Positions 44,995-58,085 of a DNA stretch of 64,000 nt are shown here, piece by piece. The translations under genes and the position numbers were made by a program. Source of the DNA: Craterostigma plantagineum (taxonomy: Eukaryota; Streptophyta; Magnoliopsida; Lamiales; Linderniaceae). Position 1 is the stretch's first letter, and each line of letters opens with the position of its first letter. Under the pieces are notes generated by a model that made no database searches, was not told where the DNA came from, and saw only the letters and a list, made by a program, of their open reading frames with translations. The DNA is taken from positions 372,001 through 436,000 of the forward strand of contig JAPQWV010000414.1 of the NCBI GenBank assembly GCA_027422505.1. The letters are read 5' to 3'.

Positions 44995-45544
44995 ACTTCA
45001 TCCGATTGACTTCGCCTGTCTAGTGTTATATTTATCGAAATAAAAGTCATTATGCCCTATAATCAGCATGAACGTTGAGTGCGTAGAGGCTAACCATGCC
45101 TTTGCCCATTTTACGTTTAAGTTTCTTTGGAGAATGCTTGCTTGTTTAACCGTGCTTGCTTTGATATTAGGACAATTCTCTGATATAACCTTTGAATCAA
45201 TGTGCTATAACAGATATTGTAGATGTGAGATGCCTTATAATCCTGATGATCTTGTGATCCGATCCAATGCGAATGGTGCAGTGAACGATGAGTTAGAATT
45301 CGCTTTCCATTGGCTTACTAGGGACGATGTCATTGCTAAAAGGGTCGTTAGAAAATGCTTCTGCTTTGTCGAATACGTACTTTTTTTCTCTCTTCTAATC
45401 AAGAAAAACGTTAATAATTCTAGTCTTGATTGCTTTCTACTCTTACTTTAATCATGATTCAGGTTTCATCCGACATGTATTGGATTGAGCCCTGAAGGAG
45501 CAGAAAGAGTTGAGCACTTTTACTGCCACAGTTGTTCTTCCTAG

Positions 45545-45879
45545 AATCACACAACATTCAGTTACATACGTAGTTAGTTTATCACAGTTTAAATGTTTCC
45601 ATGTGGAAGGTTTACAGAGTTTTTAAGTGGTAAGTAGCTAATGAGAAGTCTGCTGAGCTGAGTGAGGTGTGTGATCCTGTAAATTTAAAATCTTTGTGAA
45701 TATTTTTATGTGCGTGTAAAATTTATTCAACTTCTTGGCTTGGCTGCCACCTTAAGTCTTCCGAATTGTATGTCAGGAAAAATAAATTCATAATTCTGGA
45801 CTAAAACCGCGAGAGCAAATAAAATAAATAATCAGACATAGACAAATAAAAGTGGGAAAGAAATTATAAATAAAAAATT
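45545..45879. other. SHL-like gene downstream region; no gene
   Basis: AT-rich sequence, probably the 3' UTR and terminator of the SHL-like locus. Nothing else was recognised. Confidence 0.4.
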
Positions 45880-45951
45880 TCCGTTGCCGGGACCTGAACC
45901 CGGGTCTCTCGGGTGAGAGCCGAGTATCCTAACCAACTAGACGACAACGGA
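45880..45951 (-). tRNA. trnE-CUC: tRNA-Glu (CTC)
   Basis: A 72-nt cloverleaf on the minus strand. The acceptor stem is TCCGTTG paired with CAACGGA. The anticodon stem CTCGG/CCGAG encloses the loop CTCTCAC, giving anticodon CTC. The T arm is CCGGG-TTCAGGT-CCCGG. There is no intron. The sequence matches the plant nuclear tRNA-Glu pattern. Confidence 0.95.
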
Positions 45952-46520
45952 TCTTGTCATAATTGGACTCTCATTTTTATATTCAGAGAAACTTATAAAT
46001 AATACGAAAAATCATATCATTATCTATCTTTTTATTTTATTAAAGGAGGGGAGAGCATGTTAGAGTAACTTCAGTGCGGCCAATTTGATGTATAATATAT
46101 AATTTAGTATTTAATTTTTAATTGATTTAATTAAATCCTCATAAATAATTTTACTATGAATTTTTTAATTATAAATAAAATTAGGCACACGTATTGGAGT
46201 GTGCTTCATCTACTAGGATATCTTAATCCTCTACTCTACCTAGTTTGCAATCTTCTTCATTTCTTTTTCTTCTATTATTCCTTTTCGGCATCTTTTCGAA
46301 TTTCTTTTAAAGTAGAACTAATCCAAGGAAAAAAGCATGAAATAGGATAAGAGTCGTTTTAAAGAAATACAGAAAATGTCCAACTTGTTAATGGTCCAAT
46401 ACAACACTCCACTCCAAAGGGCCAATGATAAATAAAACTAATACGTGATGTAAATATATTCAACAAATATGAGCTTTATTCGCACGCTAAAGAAACAAAT
46501 TATTATTCCCTCCTATTACC
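45952..46520. other. Intergenic, AT-rich
   Basis: No gene was seen. Around 46055-46200, words such as GCACACGTATTGGAGTGTGC form a short inverted repeat that may be MITE debris. Weak evidence. Confidence 0.3.
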
Positions 46521-46524
46521 TACC

Positions 46525-46553
46525 GCCACGTGTCCAGAAATTTGCTATATAAC
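46525..46553 (+). promoter_or_regulatory. G-box/ABRE and TATA box of RD19-like gene
   Basis: GCCACGTGTCC (from 46525) is a strong ABRE-type G-box. TATATAA (about 46547) lies 20 nt downstream and about 58 nt before the start codon. Their spacing is that of a compact dehydration/ABA-responsive promoter. Confidence 0.65.
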
Positions 46554-46604
46554 CACACATCAATGCATCAGATCTGCAAAATAGCAAACAAAAAGAGAGA
46601 GATT

Positions 46605-48458
<1,854 letters not shown>

Positions 48459-48686
48459 GAGATTCTCTCGGCGACAACCTCGTACTTTGTGAATATTGAA
48501 AAAGGGGTGTTATGCTTGTTGCTGGGTTTTCTGATTCGTTTTCTATTGACTTATTTGCAGTTTAGCTCTTTTCCTTTGTCTATGCATGAGGGCTGGCATG
48601 CTATTTATCATGTAATTGTCAGGGCCTCACCTCTCAGTGTTATGAATTATGATCTTATTTCAAATGCCAGTGGGACTTTAATTATA

Positions 48687-50001
48687 GGAAAATTTGTTAA
48701 AAATAATCAATCCTATTGAGTTTCTTCCAAAAATAAACCAACCTTTAGATTATTTCAAAATAAACTAACATATACTAATTCTCTTCTCAAATTGAACCTT
48801 AAACTCACACAACCTATCCAATGGGTTAAACTTATTTCTTTTTTTTTATTCTTCTCCTTCCTTTTTTTTATTTCATTTTTCTATTTTCTTTTTTAATTAA
48901 ATTACATATACCGGTTTGTAAATATTTTTATGCAGTTAAATTAACAAATCATGAAAATTAAACATAAAATGTTAAGCGAAAATTAAACAAAATTATTACG
49001 TCTAACTTACTATAATAATTTTAAACAAAAAATTACTATAAACATATTGAGGAATAAAATAAGTTTATATATTAGTGCATGTCGAGTGATTACAAATAAG
49101 TTTTCAGATATCGAAAATGATATCCGTATCCGGTTCAGTTTTAATAGGATATCCGCTTTATTCGGATATGTTAAACAGATACCTGCATCCATTTTTTAAA
49201 CTTAATTCTGCTTTTTTTTTTATTATCGTTATTATTATTATTTTCTTTTCAAAATCATTTTTTTATATATTTTTCATATGTGTGAATTTTATGATTCAAA
49301 ATTACATAATAAATAATAAGCACAATACCAAAAAAAATTAGTTTTTTACTTGCATCTCGATTTTTTCATTTTTTTTATTTCAATTCTATAACAAGTCTTT
49401 TGCAATAATAAAACAAAATAAATTTAAATATTCTCCTATGAGAATTTATTTTTCCTTTTAGACCTTCATTTTTCTTTTTTGGCTATTATTTAGTTTTTTA
49501 TTATTTTTTTAAATATAAAACCGAATACTGGATATCTGATTTTTTAAATAATTGTTCATTTTTCTTCACTATCCTTATCCGATCCGGTTTTTAACATTGG
49601 CTATCCGTTTCTCGGGTTTTAAAATCAGATGCCGGACCAGAATCCGATTTCCGGATATTTTGCTCGAACACCGGTCATGTAGAAACAGCAAAACGACAAA
49701 ACAATTAAAAGAATAATAAAAGAAAATGGAATAGAATAAAGGGAAGAAGAATAAAATACAAAAAAGAATATTTACAAAAAGAAAAAGACCAGCACCACTT
49801 GGATTGACACCATAAGAAATAAATAAATGTTAATAAATGAAAAAAAAAAACTAAAAGAAATAATATTTAACCGGTTGAATAGGTCAAGTCACCTGAGTTT
49901 AATTTGAGAAGAGAATTAGTATAGGTTGGTTTATTCTGAAATAATCTAAAAGTTGGTTTATTTTTGGAAGAAACTGATGGATTATTTTTAACAAATTTTC
50001 C
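48687..50001. mobile_element. Non-autonomous Mutator-like element (9-bp TSD TTAATTATA)
   Basis: The ends GGAAAATTTGTTAAAAATAA and its inverted copy (to 50001) form TIRs of about 130 bp. The 9-bp duplications TTAATTATA (48678-48686 and 50002-50010) are perfect. The interior is AT-rich and non-coding. It includes a part (49110-49680) with several GGATATCC/TATCCG words that may be a further nested element. It sits 229 bp after the RD19-like stop codon, between two convergent genes. Confidence 0.85.
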
Positions 50002-50010
50002 TTAATTATA

Positions 50011-50323
50011 TGATATATGCCGTTGCTTTATATCATGACTTTATACGTCACTACCGTTAACTTTTGTAGAAACGTTTAACTGATTGATTATTCATAGCGT
50101 CCATCATAGAGTTGGATTGAAACGGTTACTATTTTTACACTATATGTAAGAACCTGAAAAACTAAAGATTCTGCTGGCGAACAGACTAACTTGCAGAACT
50201 AGAGAGCTAATGAAACAAAAGGCTTTCTAAGCCTTTTTAACTACTCGAACTTCACATGCAACAAACATGATCTAATTATGTGTAATTTAATTATTCTTTT
50301 TAACGTGATATGGAATAATAGTT
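50011..50323. other. Intergenic, downstream of the MATE gene
   Basis: AT-rich sequence with no feature recognised. It probably includes the 3' UTR of the minus-strand transporter gene. Confidence 0.4.
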
Positions 50324-53300
50324 TCATACCGATTTGAGTTTGTAACGCGACACATCATCAGAGTAAAGAATCCCATCTGGTAAGGTGAGCCTCCTTAGAG
50401 CCACCAAGAAACGCGCCTAAGCCAAAACAAATAAATATATCGTTACTACCAAAATAAAAAAAAAAATAAAAAATAAAAATAAAGGAACTTTCTTTTCCTA
50501 CGCTCGAATGAGTTTTTAGTAGTCTATATAATACACACACACACATAAAAGTGAATCTTACCCATTGAAAAGCCACCAGCGTAAACCAACACCCAGGTAG
50601 CCCATAGCCATTGCTGCTCAGCAGCTTTATTACATACAACACAACAAAAAACAAATATTAGATTTGCCATTGTCTATTCCATGATTTTCTACTATCTTAT
50701 TAGAGCATTGGTGTCAACGGAGCAATAATGAATAGCCCTCCTTAGAAGCTTAGAACGATCGAAAATAATACGGACGATAAAAGTCCGTTCCTTTTTCTTT
50801 TCCCTTTTTTTCTATTACCACTAGAAAAAGGGTGCCCAAGGAAAAGATTGCACTCGTCGACATGCTAATAAACTTCAAATCTCGCCCCGCCTGCACATGG
50901 TGGAGAAACAGCAACTCAGTGGTCAATTTTACGAGGCTGAAACCAGATGCATAAAATTTTCACACATTCTTATTATAACTTGACAAAACCATATTACATA
51001 ATCAAGAAAAAAGGTATTGGACAGAAACATATACCAGTAATGTACCCTCGAGGCTGAGGGTGCTCGGTGTGATGCATAGCGCGAGGAAGTAGGGGATCAG
51101 CACTTGGTGCATCTGCAAAAAGGATTGCAAATTCAACAATGTTTGATTTTCATTTCGATTCTTTTTCAGAGTTTATTCATAAGGTGCAGTCAACTAACCC
51201 CACGTGTGACTTCGGGGTCGGGGGAAAAGATCTTGGGAAATAGCCAAGGAACAGATGTTCCAATGACTCCCAATACAAGCCCAGTTATAGCACCAATGAT
51301 GACGAGTGATTTCAATAACGATCGAGCCTGTGATTTTATTACACGGTTTTAGAGGTACAGATGTAATCATTTTTCACAGAAATGGAAGTTAAGACTTTGC
51401 TATACCCTCTCCATATTTCGATTATCTCCATAGAGTAGCTCGGGCATAAAAGACTGGGCTGTTTGTGACAGAGGTTCGCCCCATACGGCACACATGCAGA
51501 AGATTTGTATCATCACCTGCGCAGGCGATAGTTAAGGTGTTTTCAGCTGTCATCAAATGGTTTTTGAAGGGAAAAGGTAAGATACAAATATTACTTGATT
51601 GAGACAAACCAAACCTGATGAGCGGCAACAGTAGTTGTTCCCATCGATGTGGCAAAGTACACAAGTAGAGAGTAAAATGCAACCTACAAACATTTGATTC
51701 AGAAAACTGGCAAAAGAACAGCTTATAACATAGGTTCGATTATGGAAGTAGCTGAATTTATTTTGTTGCATGCAATAAGATGTTTCTTGCAACCTTTGAC
51801 ATCATTGTCACGAAAACTGGAGCTGCAAGCATGACTATCTGAAGAAGCTCATCGCTGGATGGGATAGAGATGGAAAAACCGTTATATCCCTTTTTATTCA
51901 AAGCCTGAATCATCATGTAAGCTGCGACAACCTAGGAAGAACTATGCGTTAGGTATCACTTGAAAATTATAATTACGTACGAATAAAAGATAGTCCATAT
52001 TAGTTATGTATCCTCGTATTGAGCACATTATCTTTTACGCATACCTGAGATACCATGGTTGCCCATGCTGCCCCAGCGATACCATATCCCATGAATCTGC
52101 ACAAAACGATGTCACCGAAGCCATTAACAAGGCTTGCTGCTGCCAAAGCCTTTAACGGACCCCATGAATCTTTCATTCCTAAGCTGCACGATTGAGAAAA
52201 ACAAACGTTGTCACGAATTGTTAAAGTCGCAACTTCAAAAGTCTTAAGCAAAAAGGAGACATGTAGAATTTCAATTAGCAGACTGTCACAGCATTAAACT
52301 GTAATATTTCTAGTTTTGAAAACAAGATAGGCATATTTCCTCATTTTCAATGGAAACTCAGAGACATATCGTTGTGGAAGTCCATTCGTAAAACTTCCAA
52401 AGTAAAGTTTGAATGCATGAGAATTCGAGGAATTATGAAGTAGAAAAAAAGAGAACCCATTCCTTTGAAGGTATTTAAATCGGATACCAGCTCCATCATA
52501 GCTACACAATATTTGCCTACATATGCATAAGTATCCTCTATAATGAGCCTGCAAATAGTATTAACTAGATATCGACGAATTGGAATCCACAGAAAACACC
52601 AATCAAGTAAATATATCGAACCTTGCGCTCTGAGCAACCCATCCAATTAGCACAGCAGGCCATGCCAATCCCCGAATCTGGTAACGAGGCATGGTCAAAT
52701 GTAAAAAACTGAAGCAAAGGAACCTAGTGAAAAATCAAAGTGCTCATGGAGTTAACGGAATGAAACTATTGATTTGCAGAGTGAATATATTTTTTATAGC
52801 ATAAAAAATTATAAGAGAAGATGGTCAATTAAATCAAAATTACATAGAGATTAAAAATGCAGATCGTACAAACAACTGAAACCTTAAGCAACAAAGGTAG
52901 GGCAGAATCTCAGTCAATGAACCTGAACATATGTGTTAGCCGCAGATATGATATCCACATTACTAGCACCGGTAAAAGCTGCACATCAGTACAAGAAAGT
53001 TGATTAATATTGCGTGTATGCACATAAAAGCTTAAAATAAATTAACACATACCCATGATACAGTTAATTAAAATTACCCCTCAATGCCAATGGCCCGTAA
53101 CATCTCGTGAAGAAAAGCATGAGGAAACCACCAGCCAACCCGATAAACAGCAACGCAGATACTTGATGTTGCACCTCACTTTTGTCCTGCACCATTTGAT
53201 TGAGGAAAGATTTGCAATTCACTCAAACACAATTATACAACATCCATATATGTAAATTCAAAAGCACAGTTTTATTACTATATGAAGCAAAATATAATCA

Positions 53301-54128
53301 ACGAACTCTAAATAAACCAACAACATTGGTATGAAGTAAACAGAGACACAACGCGAACAAATGAGTCGTCTTAGCGCCAAATGTACCAATCGTTTTTAAG
53401 TCAGATATTTCGTTCACTAGAAACTAATGCAATTTTGTTTGATGCGAGCTTCTCACATTGACACATGTTAATAATATGTCGGTAACTTGCCAAACATAAG
53501 CGAGTCCATAAACTCCTACCTGTCTAGCAAGAGCCGTGGCGACAAGGTTCGAAGTTGCGACAGAAAGAAACATGAACACGTAACTAGTGTAATCACAAAA
53601 GACTGTCCCTGGACCTGTTAGAAGTCACATGATCAGACAAATAGGACAGAATAAGCAACCACTAGAAACAAAACAAAAGGGATGAGAAGTTGAAAAAGGC
53701 ATAAAACCTAAAGCAGCAAGCTCAGTCGAACTGCCTTGACCAACGACGGCGGTGTCAATCAAACTCATCAGCGGGCCGCAGATCCAAAGCCCGACAGCAG
53801 GGCCCGAAAACTTGGCGATTTCAGTCATTTGAGTCCACAAATTGTCATCCTCAGATAACCTTTCTCCTTTGTGATGACGTTCCTCCTCCGCCGCCACGGT
53901 CAACCTTTCCTCCTCTTCGTCTTCAATCGGAAATACCTCCTTAAAGCTACCGACGACATCGTCAGTTGAGGAAATGCAGTTCGAAATGAGAAGTCGATCG
54001 GCTCTACGATTCACGAACGGAAGATTGAGCTTAATGGAGAAGCTTAAAAGGACAGTGCGATTCGATTTGGCTTTTAGGTTTCGAAGATAGCAACTGTAAG
54101 AGCTATGACACAGAGCTGTGACCACCAT
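50324..54128 (-). CDS. Plastid MATE transporter, EDS5/DTX46-like (542 aa, 14 exons)
   Basis: Exons in transcript order: 54128-53708, 53614-53520, 53186-53078, 52978-52923, 52677-52622, 52183-52045, 51931-51794, 51683-51615, 51516-51406, 51327-51199, 51112-51035, 50890-50819, 50624-50562, 50416-50324. All junctions are GT-AG and phases agree (1629 nt). MATE proteins are 12-helix membrane antiporters; EDS5 exports salicylate from the chloroplast and DTX46/47 are its close homologues. Landmarks: a Ser/Arg-rich transit-like N-terminus, [79 protein letters not shown] and SLEGTLLAGRDL. I started at 54128 because that Met begins the transit-like region; an in-frame Met at 54209 lies in AT-rich leader sequence. 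The gene looks intact. I cannot decide between EDS5 and DTX46 orthology. Confidence 0.93.
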
Positions 54129-54209
54129 TGTTGAATTTAGTATCTGTTTCTTCTTTTGAGAGTGAAGGCTGAAAAGCGCCAAATGTGTGGTTATAATATA
54201 ATAAATCAT

Positions 54210-54865
54210 TTTTTGTCCCCGATGTTTACCCTATAGACGCTTTTGGTCCCCGACGTTTTCACTTGCCACATGTAGTCCCTCATACTTCTTAATTTGTACC
54301 AAATTGGTTCATCTGTTAAATCACGTTAATTTAGACGGAATATGTCAGCAGTAGCGACGGAAAGTTCGTCGCAAAATTAGCGACGGCATTTGCGACGGAA
54401 ATTCCGTCGCTAAAGGAAAAATTAAAAAAAAATGATCAATTAAACATAAAAAATGAGGGAAATTCCAAAAAAAGGAAAAAAAAAATTCAAAAACTAAAAA
54501 ATTCAAAAAAAGATAATATTAACTATAAGGAAAAAAATTCAAAAAATGAGAATATTTTAATTATTATTTTATTTTTATTATTATTTATTATTTTATTTAA
54601 CTTATTAGTAATATTCTCTTTTTTTTGAATTTTTTATTCTATTTTTTGAATCTTTTTCTTTTTTTTTGAATTTTTACTCATTTTTTATGTTTAATTTATC
54701 ATTTTTTTTTTAACTTTTTCTGCGACGGAATTTCTGTCACAAATGCCGTCGCTAATTTTGCGATGGAATTTCCGTCGCTAATGCTGGCATATTCATCTAA
54801 ATTAACGTGAGTTTAACAGATGGACCAATTTGGTTCAAATTAAGAAACATGAGGGACTAAATGTG
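54210..54865. mobile_element. Foldback MITE, right arm cut by LTR element
   Basis: The left arm (about 54213-54420: GTCCCCGATGTTTACCC, CATGTAGTCCCTCAT, CCAAATTGGTTCATCTGTTA, GCGACGGAA) is an inverted copy of the right arm (about 54720-54865). The centre is an A- and T-rich inverted region. The right arm breaks off at AGGGACTAAATGTG, where the following LTR element inserted with TSD ATGTG. The left end lies about 85 bp upstream of the MATE start codon. No transposase is present. Confidence 0.7.
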
Positions 54866-55565
54866 TGATAGGGGTAACCTTACAGCATTCCTCCTGACCT
54901 GACAACCTACAAAGAATGGAGTAGGAGATTGGGTCTGAAGGAGGTAAGGACCAGGTACGAGGTCCGACCAGAACGGTGTACGAAGGTGAGGTTCAGAGGA
55001 GCTGGGGAGATGTCCCAGGAGGCTACGGAGCTATCCAGAGGGACCAAAGGAAATAATTAAGAGAGCTAAGGAGGCGTACGGGAGACCTGAGGAGGGAGAT
55101 ATCCCAGGAAGCTACGAAGCTATCAGGAGGGAACGAATGAAGCAATCGACAGAGCTATGGAGCTGACCGGGACACCTGACGAGAGAGGGCTGTACGAAAC
55201 CCTAGCCGCCCTACAGTATAAATAGGGTTCTTTGTCCATTTTACACCATAAGTCACCCGCCCCACACACACTAACACACCAAGAACACACACATGTTCTC
55301 TCTCCCTCTCTTTACTGTTTATAGCTTGGAAACACTTGTAAACATGAGAGCAAGTGAGGTTGAGTGTGTAATCTTCCCCGATTAATAGTGAATATTCTCC
55401 GGCGGCCCGTGGACGTAGGATTCACCCGAATCCGAACCACGTAAATCATCGTCTCTTTATTTTTCTGTCCTCTTTCTTAATATTCCATCCACGATTTCAT
55501 CCGAACCGGCCCTCACATTGATTCCCGGACCATAAATCTTGTTGATCGGGGTCGTACCCGTATCA
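54866..55565 (+). repeat. 5' LTR of LARD-type element
   Basis: TGATAGGGGTAACC to ACCCGTATCA, 700 bp, identical to 63296-63995. A TATA box (TATAAATA, 55217-55224) lies after CCCTAGCCGCCC, giving a likely RNA start near 55250. Confidence 0.95.
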
Positions 55566-55567
55566 AA

Positions 55568-55585
55568 TGGCGCCGTCTGTGGGAA
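55568..55585 (+). other. Primer binding site of LARD-type element
   Basis: TGGCGCCGTCTGTGGGAA, 2 nt after the LTR; not of the initiator-Met type used by the copia elements here. Confidence 0.8.
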
Positions 55586-57450
55586 TCGAGGGTTGGAACG
55601 TGAGATATGGAGTTGTGGTTTGGATTAAACGCTGTTTTTGGGAATTTTACGGGCTGCTATTCTCGAGGTTTCATCTATGGCATTTCATCAAACACTTTTC
55701 TGGCGAAAGCTTGTCTCATCGTAAGCTCGGCCACCGACCACCTTGGCCTCACCGTCAGCGACCGGCCCACCACCCAAGTATCGCCGGCGAGGCGACAGTG
55801 GTCATCCGTCCAGACCTACACCAACCGTTCGGGCAACGGCGAACCACAGCTGCCTCCGGGTTCGCAGCGATGACCCTTCGTCCATGAAGCTCCATCGTAG
55901 GCCGCGTAATACCTCTGACGGGGTTTTCATTGCGGCCATGGCCGGCGGCGACCCTAACCCACCATCTCCGACAGCTTCCTTCAACCTCGGTCGACCCAGC
56001 CGATGCCCGCGCCACGTCGTCATCCCTTCAGACGACAGCGAACAACAACTGCCCCTCGAACAAGTCCCAGCGTCAAGCAGAAATCCCAACGACGTCAGAT
56101 CTGAGAACGGGGAAAATCGACACCATCCTCTCAAAATCGAGGGTACCCATGGCATGAACCCTCCGTCTAAGTGCCTCGTCCGTCGTCCCCCAACCTTCGA
56201 CGGAGCAGAATCAGCGATGTGCTGAAGGAGACGAGACGAATCCGAAGATGCTAGGTCTCTTCGGTCCTTGTAGTCGGACGGCCGCTACCTCCACAGCCTG
56301 CACACCCGCCCGACGTCACTGCCGGCCGTGCCATGCCGTCGCCGGCGCCGGATCCGCCGTCAATGGCGGTCTGGGACCCGGTTGTAAGTTTTATAACTTT
56401 TGGGGTGTCAAGCTGAATTATGATAATGATGGGGTGAATTTTGTTATTTCTCTGGTGACCAAATGCTGTGAAGTTTAATATCTGGGGGTCAAACGGAATT
56501 TTGATAATACTTGGGGCACCCAGTTATTTTACTTAGGGTTTTTGAGGGACTCGGGCCTTTAAATCTGTAGGGTTTATTATTTGGGCCATATGATTAATTT
56601 GGTGTGACTTAAATTAATTAAGTACTTGGGCTTTTAGGTTTGCTTGACTTTAAATATTTGGGTTCATGATATTATTTTAATGGGCTGAATTAATGATTTT
56701 TTCATTACTGGAATTATTTTGATTAATTCCAAAAATAGCTATTTTGGGGTTATTTAGACTAATTATAATAGCTCACGGGAATTATTTATTTTGGATTACC
56801 AAAATAAATTAGACGTGAGGCTTTTAGAGTTGGGGGACTTAAATGAGTTTAGCTTGATTTATTTTATTAGGCTCTCAAATTAATTATGTGGGCTATATTT
56901 GGATTGGTGGAATTATTGCTATTGGGCCACTAGTCCAGTGGGTCTCTAAAATGTACAGCCTAGGACAGATATTTATAGGCGTACTGTTGTCAGACTGACA
57001 TGCACTCTGTCTGACCATAATGTTCCCCTGTCTACACCCTCTTTGTGTCCCCTGGTCGGCTGTAAACCGTCCAGTCTTTTCAACAACCGTTGTCAGGATT
57101 AGCTGGGATTATTTGTCTCCTCCGTACATTACCTTTGACCTCCAGCTTACCCACTTAGCTATTGACCTCCAGATTTCCTACGTAGCTACTTACATGATAG
57201 ATTTCCTATTTAGCTACTGACCTTTAGCTTTCTTACTTAGCTTTCCTACTTAGCTACCGCCCTACAGTTTGGCTATCCCATATCTCAAAATCTGACATTT
57301 CTAGATCATCGGATCAGGAATAATATTGTGCTAGAATTTATTTGTACATGCTTACATCTAACCTGCCATGATGCACTGCTTCGCTAGGCAATCACTAAAT
57401 ATTACTTCATTATTATTTTTATTATCTCATTACGCTCACTGCGTCTCGTA
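55586..57450 (+). other. LARD 5' internal region, non-coding
   Basis: GC-rich to about 56390 and AT-rich after. A 160-codon frame (55743-56225; Pro/Arg/Ser-rich) is present, but I recognise no domain in it and overlapping frames are of similar quality. I regard the region as leader sequence rather than a gene. Confidence 0.5.
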
Positions 57451-57589
57451 CGTTGGAGTTGCTTGTGTCTATGGCCAGCAGATTTGGCAGGTATGATGGT
57501 CCAGCTCTCCGCTGGCAACCAAAGTCTCCTAGCTCCAAGCAGAAACCAAAGCCCCTAAGCACTGCCGTAGCTCCAAACAGAGTTGGAAA

Positions 57590-58085
57590 CCGTAAGTCCT
57601 GGCTTAAACCCAGGCTGGAAACAGGAGACCGTAAGCCCTGGATTCAATCCAGGCTAGAAATGAAGTCCATAAGCCCTGGCTTAGATCCATGCTGGCAGAG
57701 AACACCATAAGCCCTGGCTTAGACCCAGGCTGGAAGCAAAACACCATAAGCCCTGGCTTAGACCCAGGCTGGAACGAAGTCCGTAAGCCCTGGCGCAGAT
57801 TCAGGCTGGTAGTGAAACCCGTAAGCCCTGGGTTAGACCCAGGCTGGACATGAGGCCTTTACGCTCCGATGTAGCTCCAGATGGGAAAGGAGGCCATAAG
57901 TCCCAGCTCTGGGGACAAGCAGAAAAAGAAGCCTACAAGCCCTGGCTTAGGCCCAGGCTGGAAACAGAGTCCAGATGTCCTGGTTTAAACCCAGGTTGGT
58001 GAAAACCTGTAAGCCCTGGCTTAAATCCAGGCTGGGAGCAAAGCCCCATAAGCCCTGGCATAGATCCAGGCTGGACGCGAACGTT
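57590..58085 (+). repeat. Minisatellite A in LARD
   Basis: About 11 degenerate units of 35-45 bp around AAGCCCTGGCTTAGACCCAG. CCTGG and CCAGG form a short hairpin in each unit. Confidence 0.75.

Larger units (their letters stand above)
24383..45544 (+). pseudogene. SHL: SHL/EBS-like BAH-PHD chromatin reader, split by two retroelement insertions
   Basis: Family members read H3K27me3 (BAH domain) and H3K4me2/3 (PHD finger) in the nucleus and control flowering time. Exon 1 is 24383-24455 (MAKPKADRRALDSYTVK), phase 1. Exon 2 is 24951-25293 plus 36235-36237. It encodes the BAH domain, with landmarks WYCRPEES, FLSDHYD and LDSVGNDDFFCRFEYNS; the last two closely resemble Arabidopsis SHL. Exon 3 is 45214-45287 (YCRCEMPYNPDDL, first half of the PHD). 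Exon 4 is 45463-45544 (FHPTCIGLSPEG to a TAG stop). Removing the two insertions and one copy of each TSD restores a phase-consistent gene with a GTGAGG donor at 36238. Besides the insertions, a 5-bp GATCC duplication (45256-45265) shifts the frame in the PHD and the exon 3 donor appears lost. An undamaged product would be about 189 aa. Confidence 0.88.

Noticed and set aside
45068..45451. A 127-codon frame spanning the third SHL exon
   Set aside because: Only 45214-45287 resembles the PHD finger. The rest is intron read through, and the frame passes the GATCC duplication in the wrong register.
55743..56225. A 160-codon frame at the start of the LARD interior
   Set aside because: It has no recognisable domain, is Pro/Arg/Ser-rich in GC-rich DNA, and similar-length frames overlap it on the other strand. 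A Gag cannot be supported.
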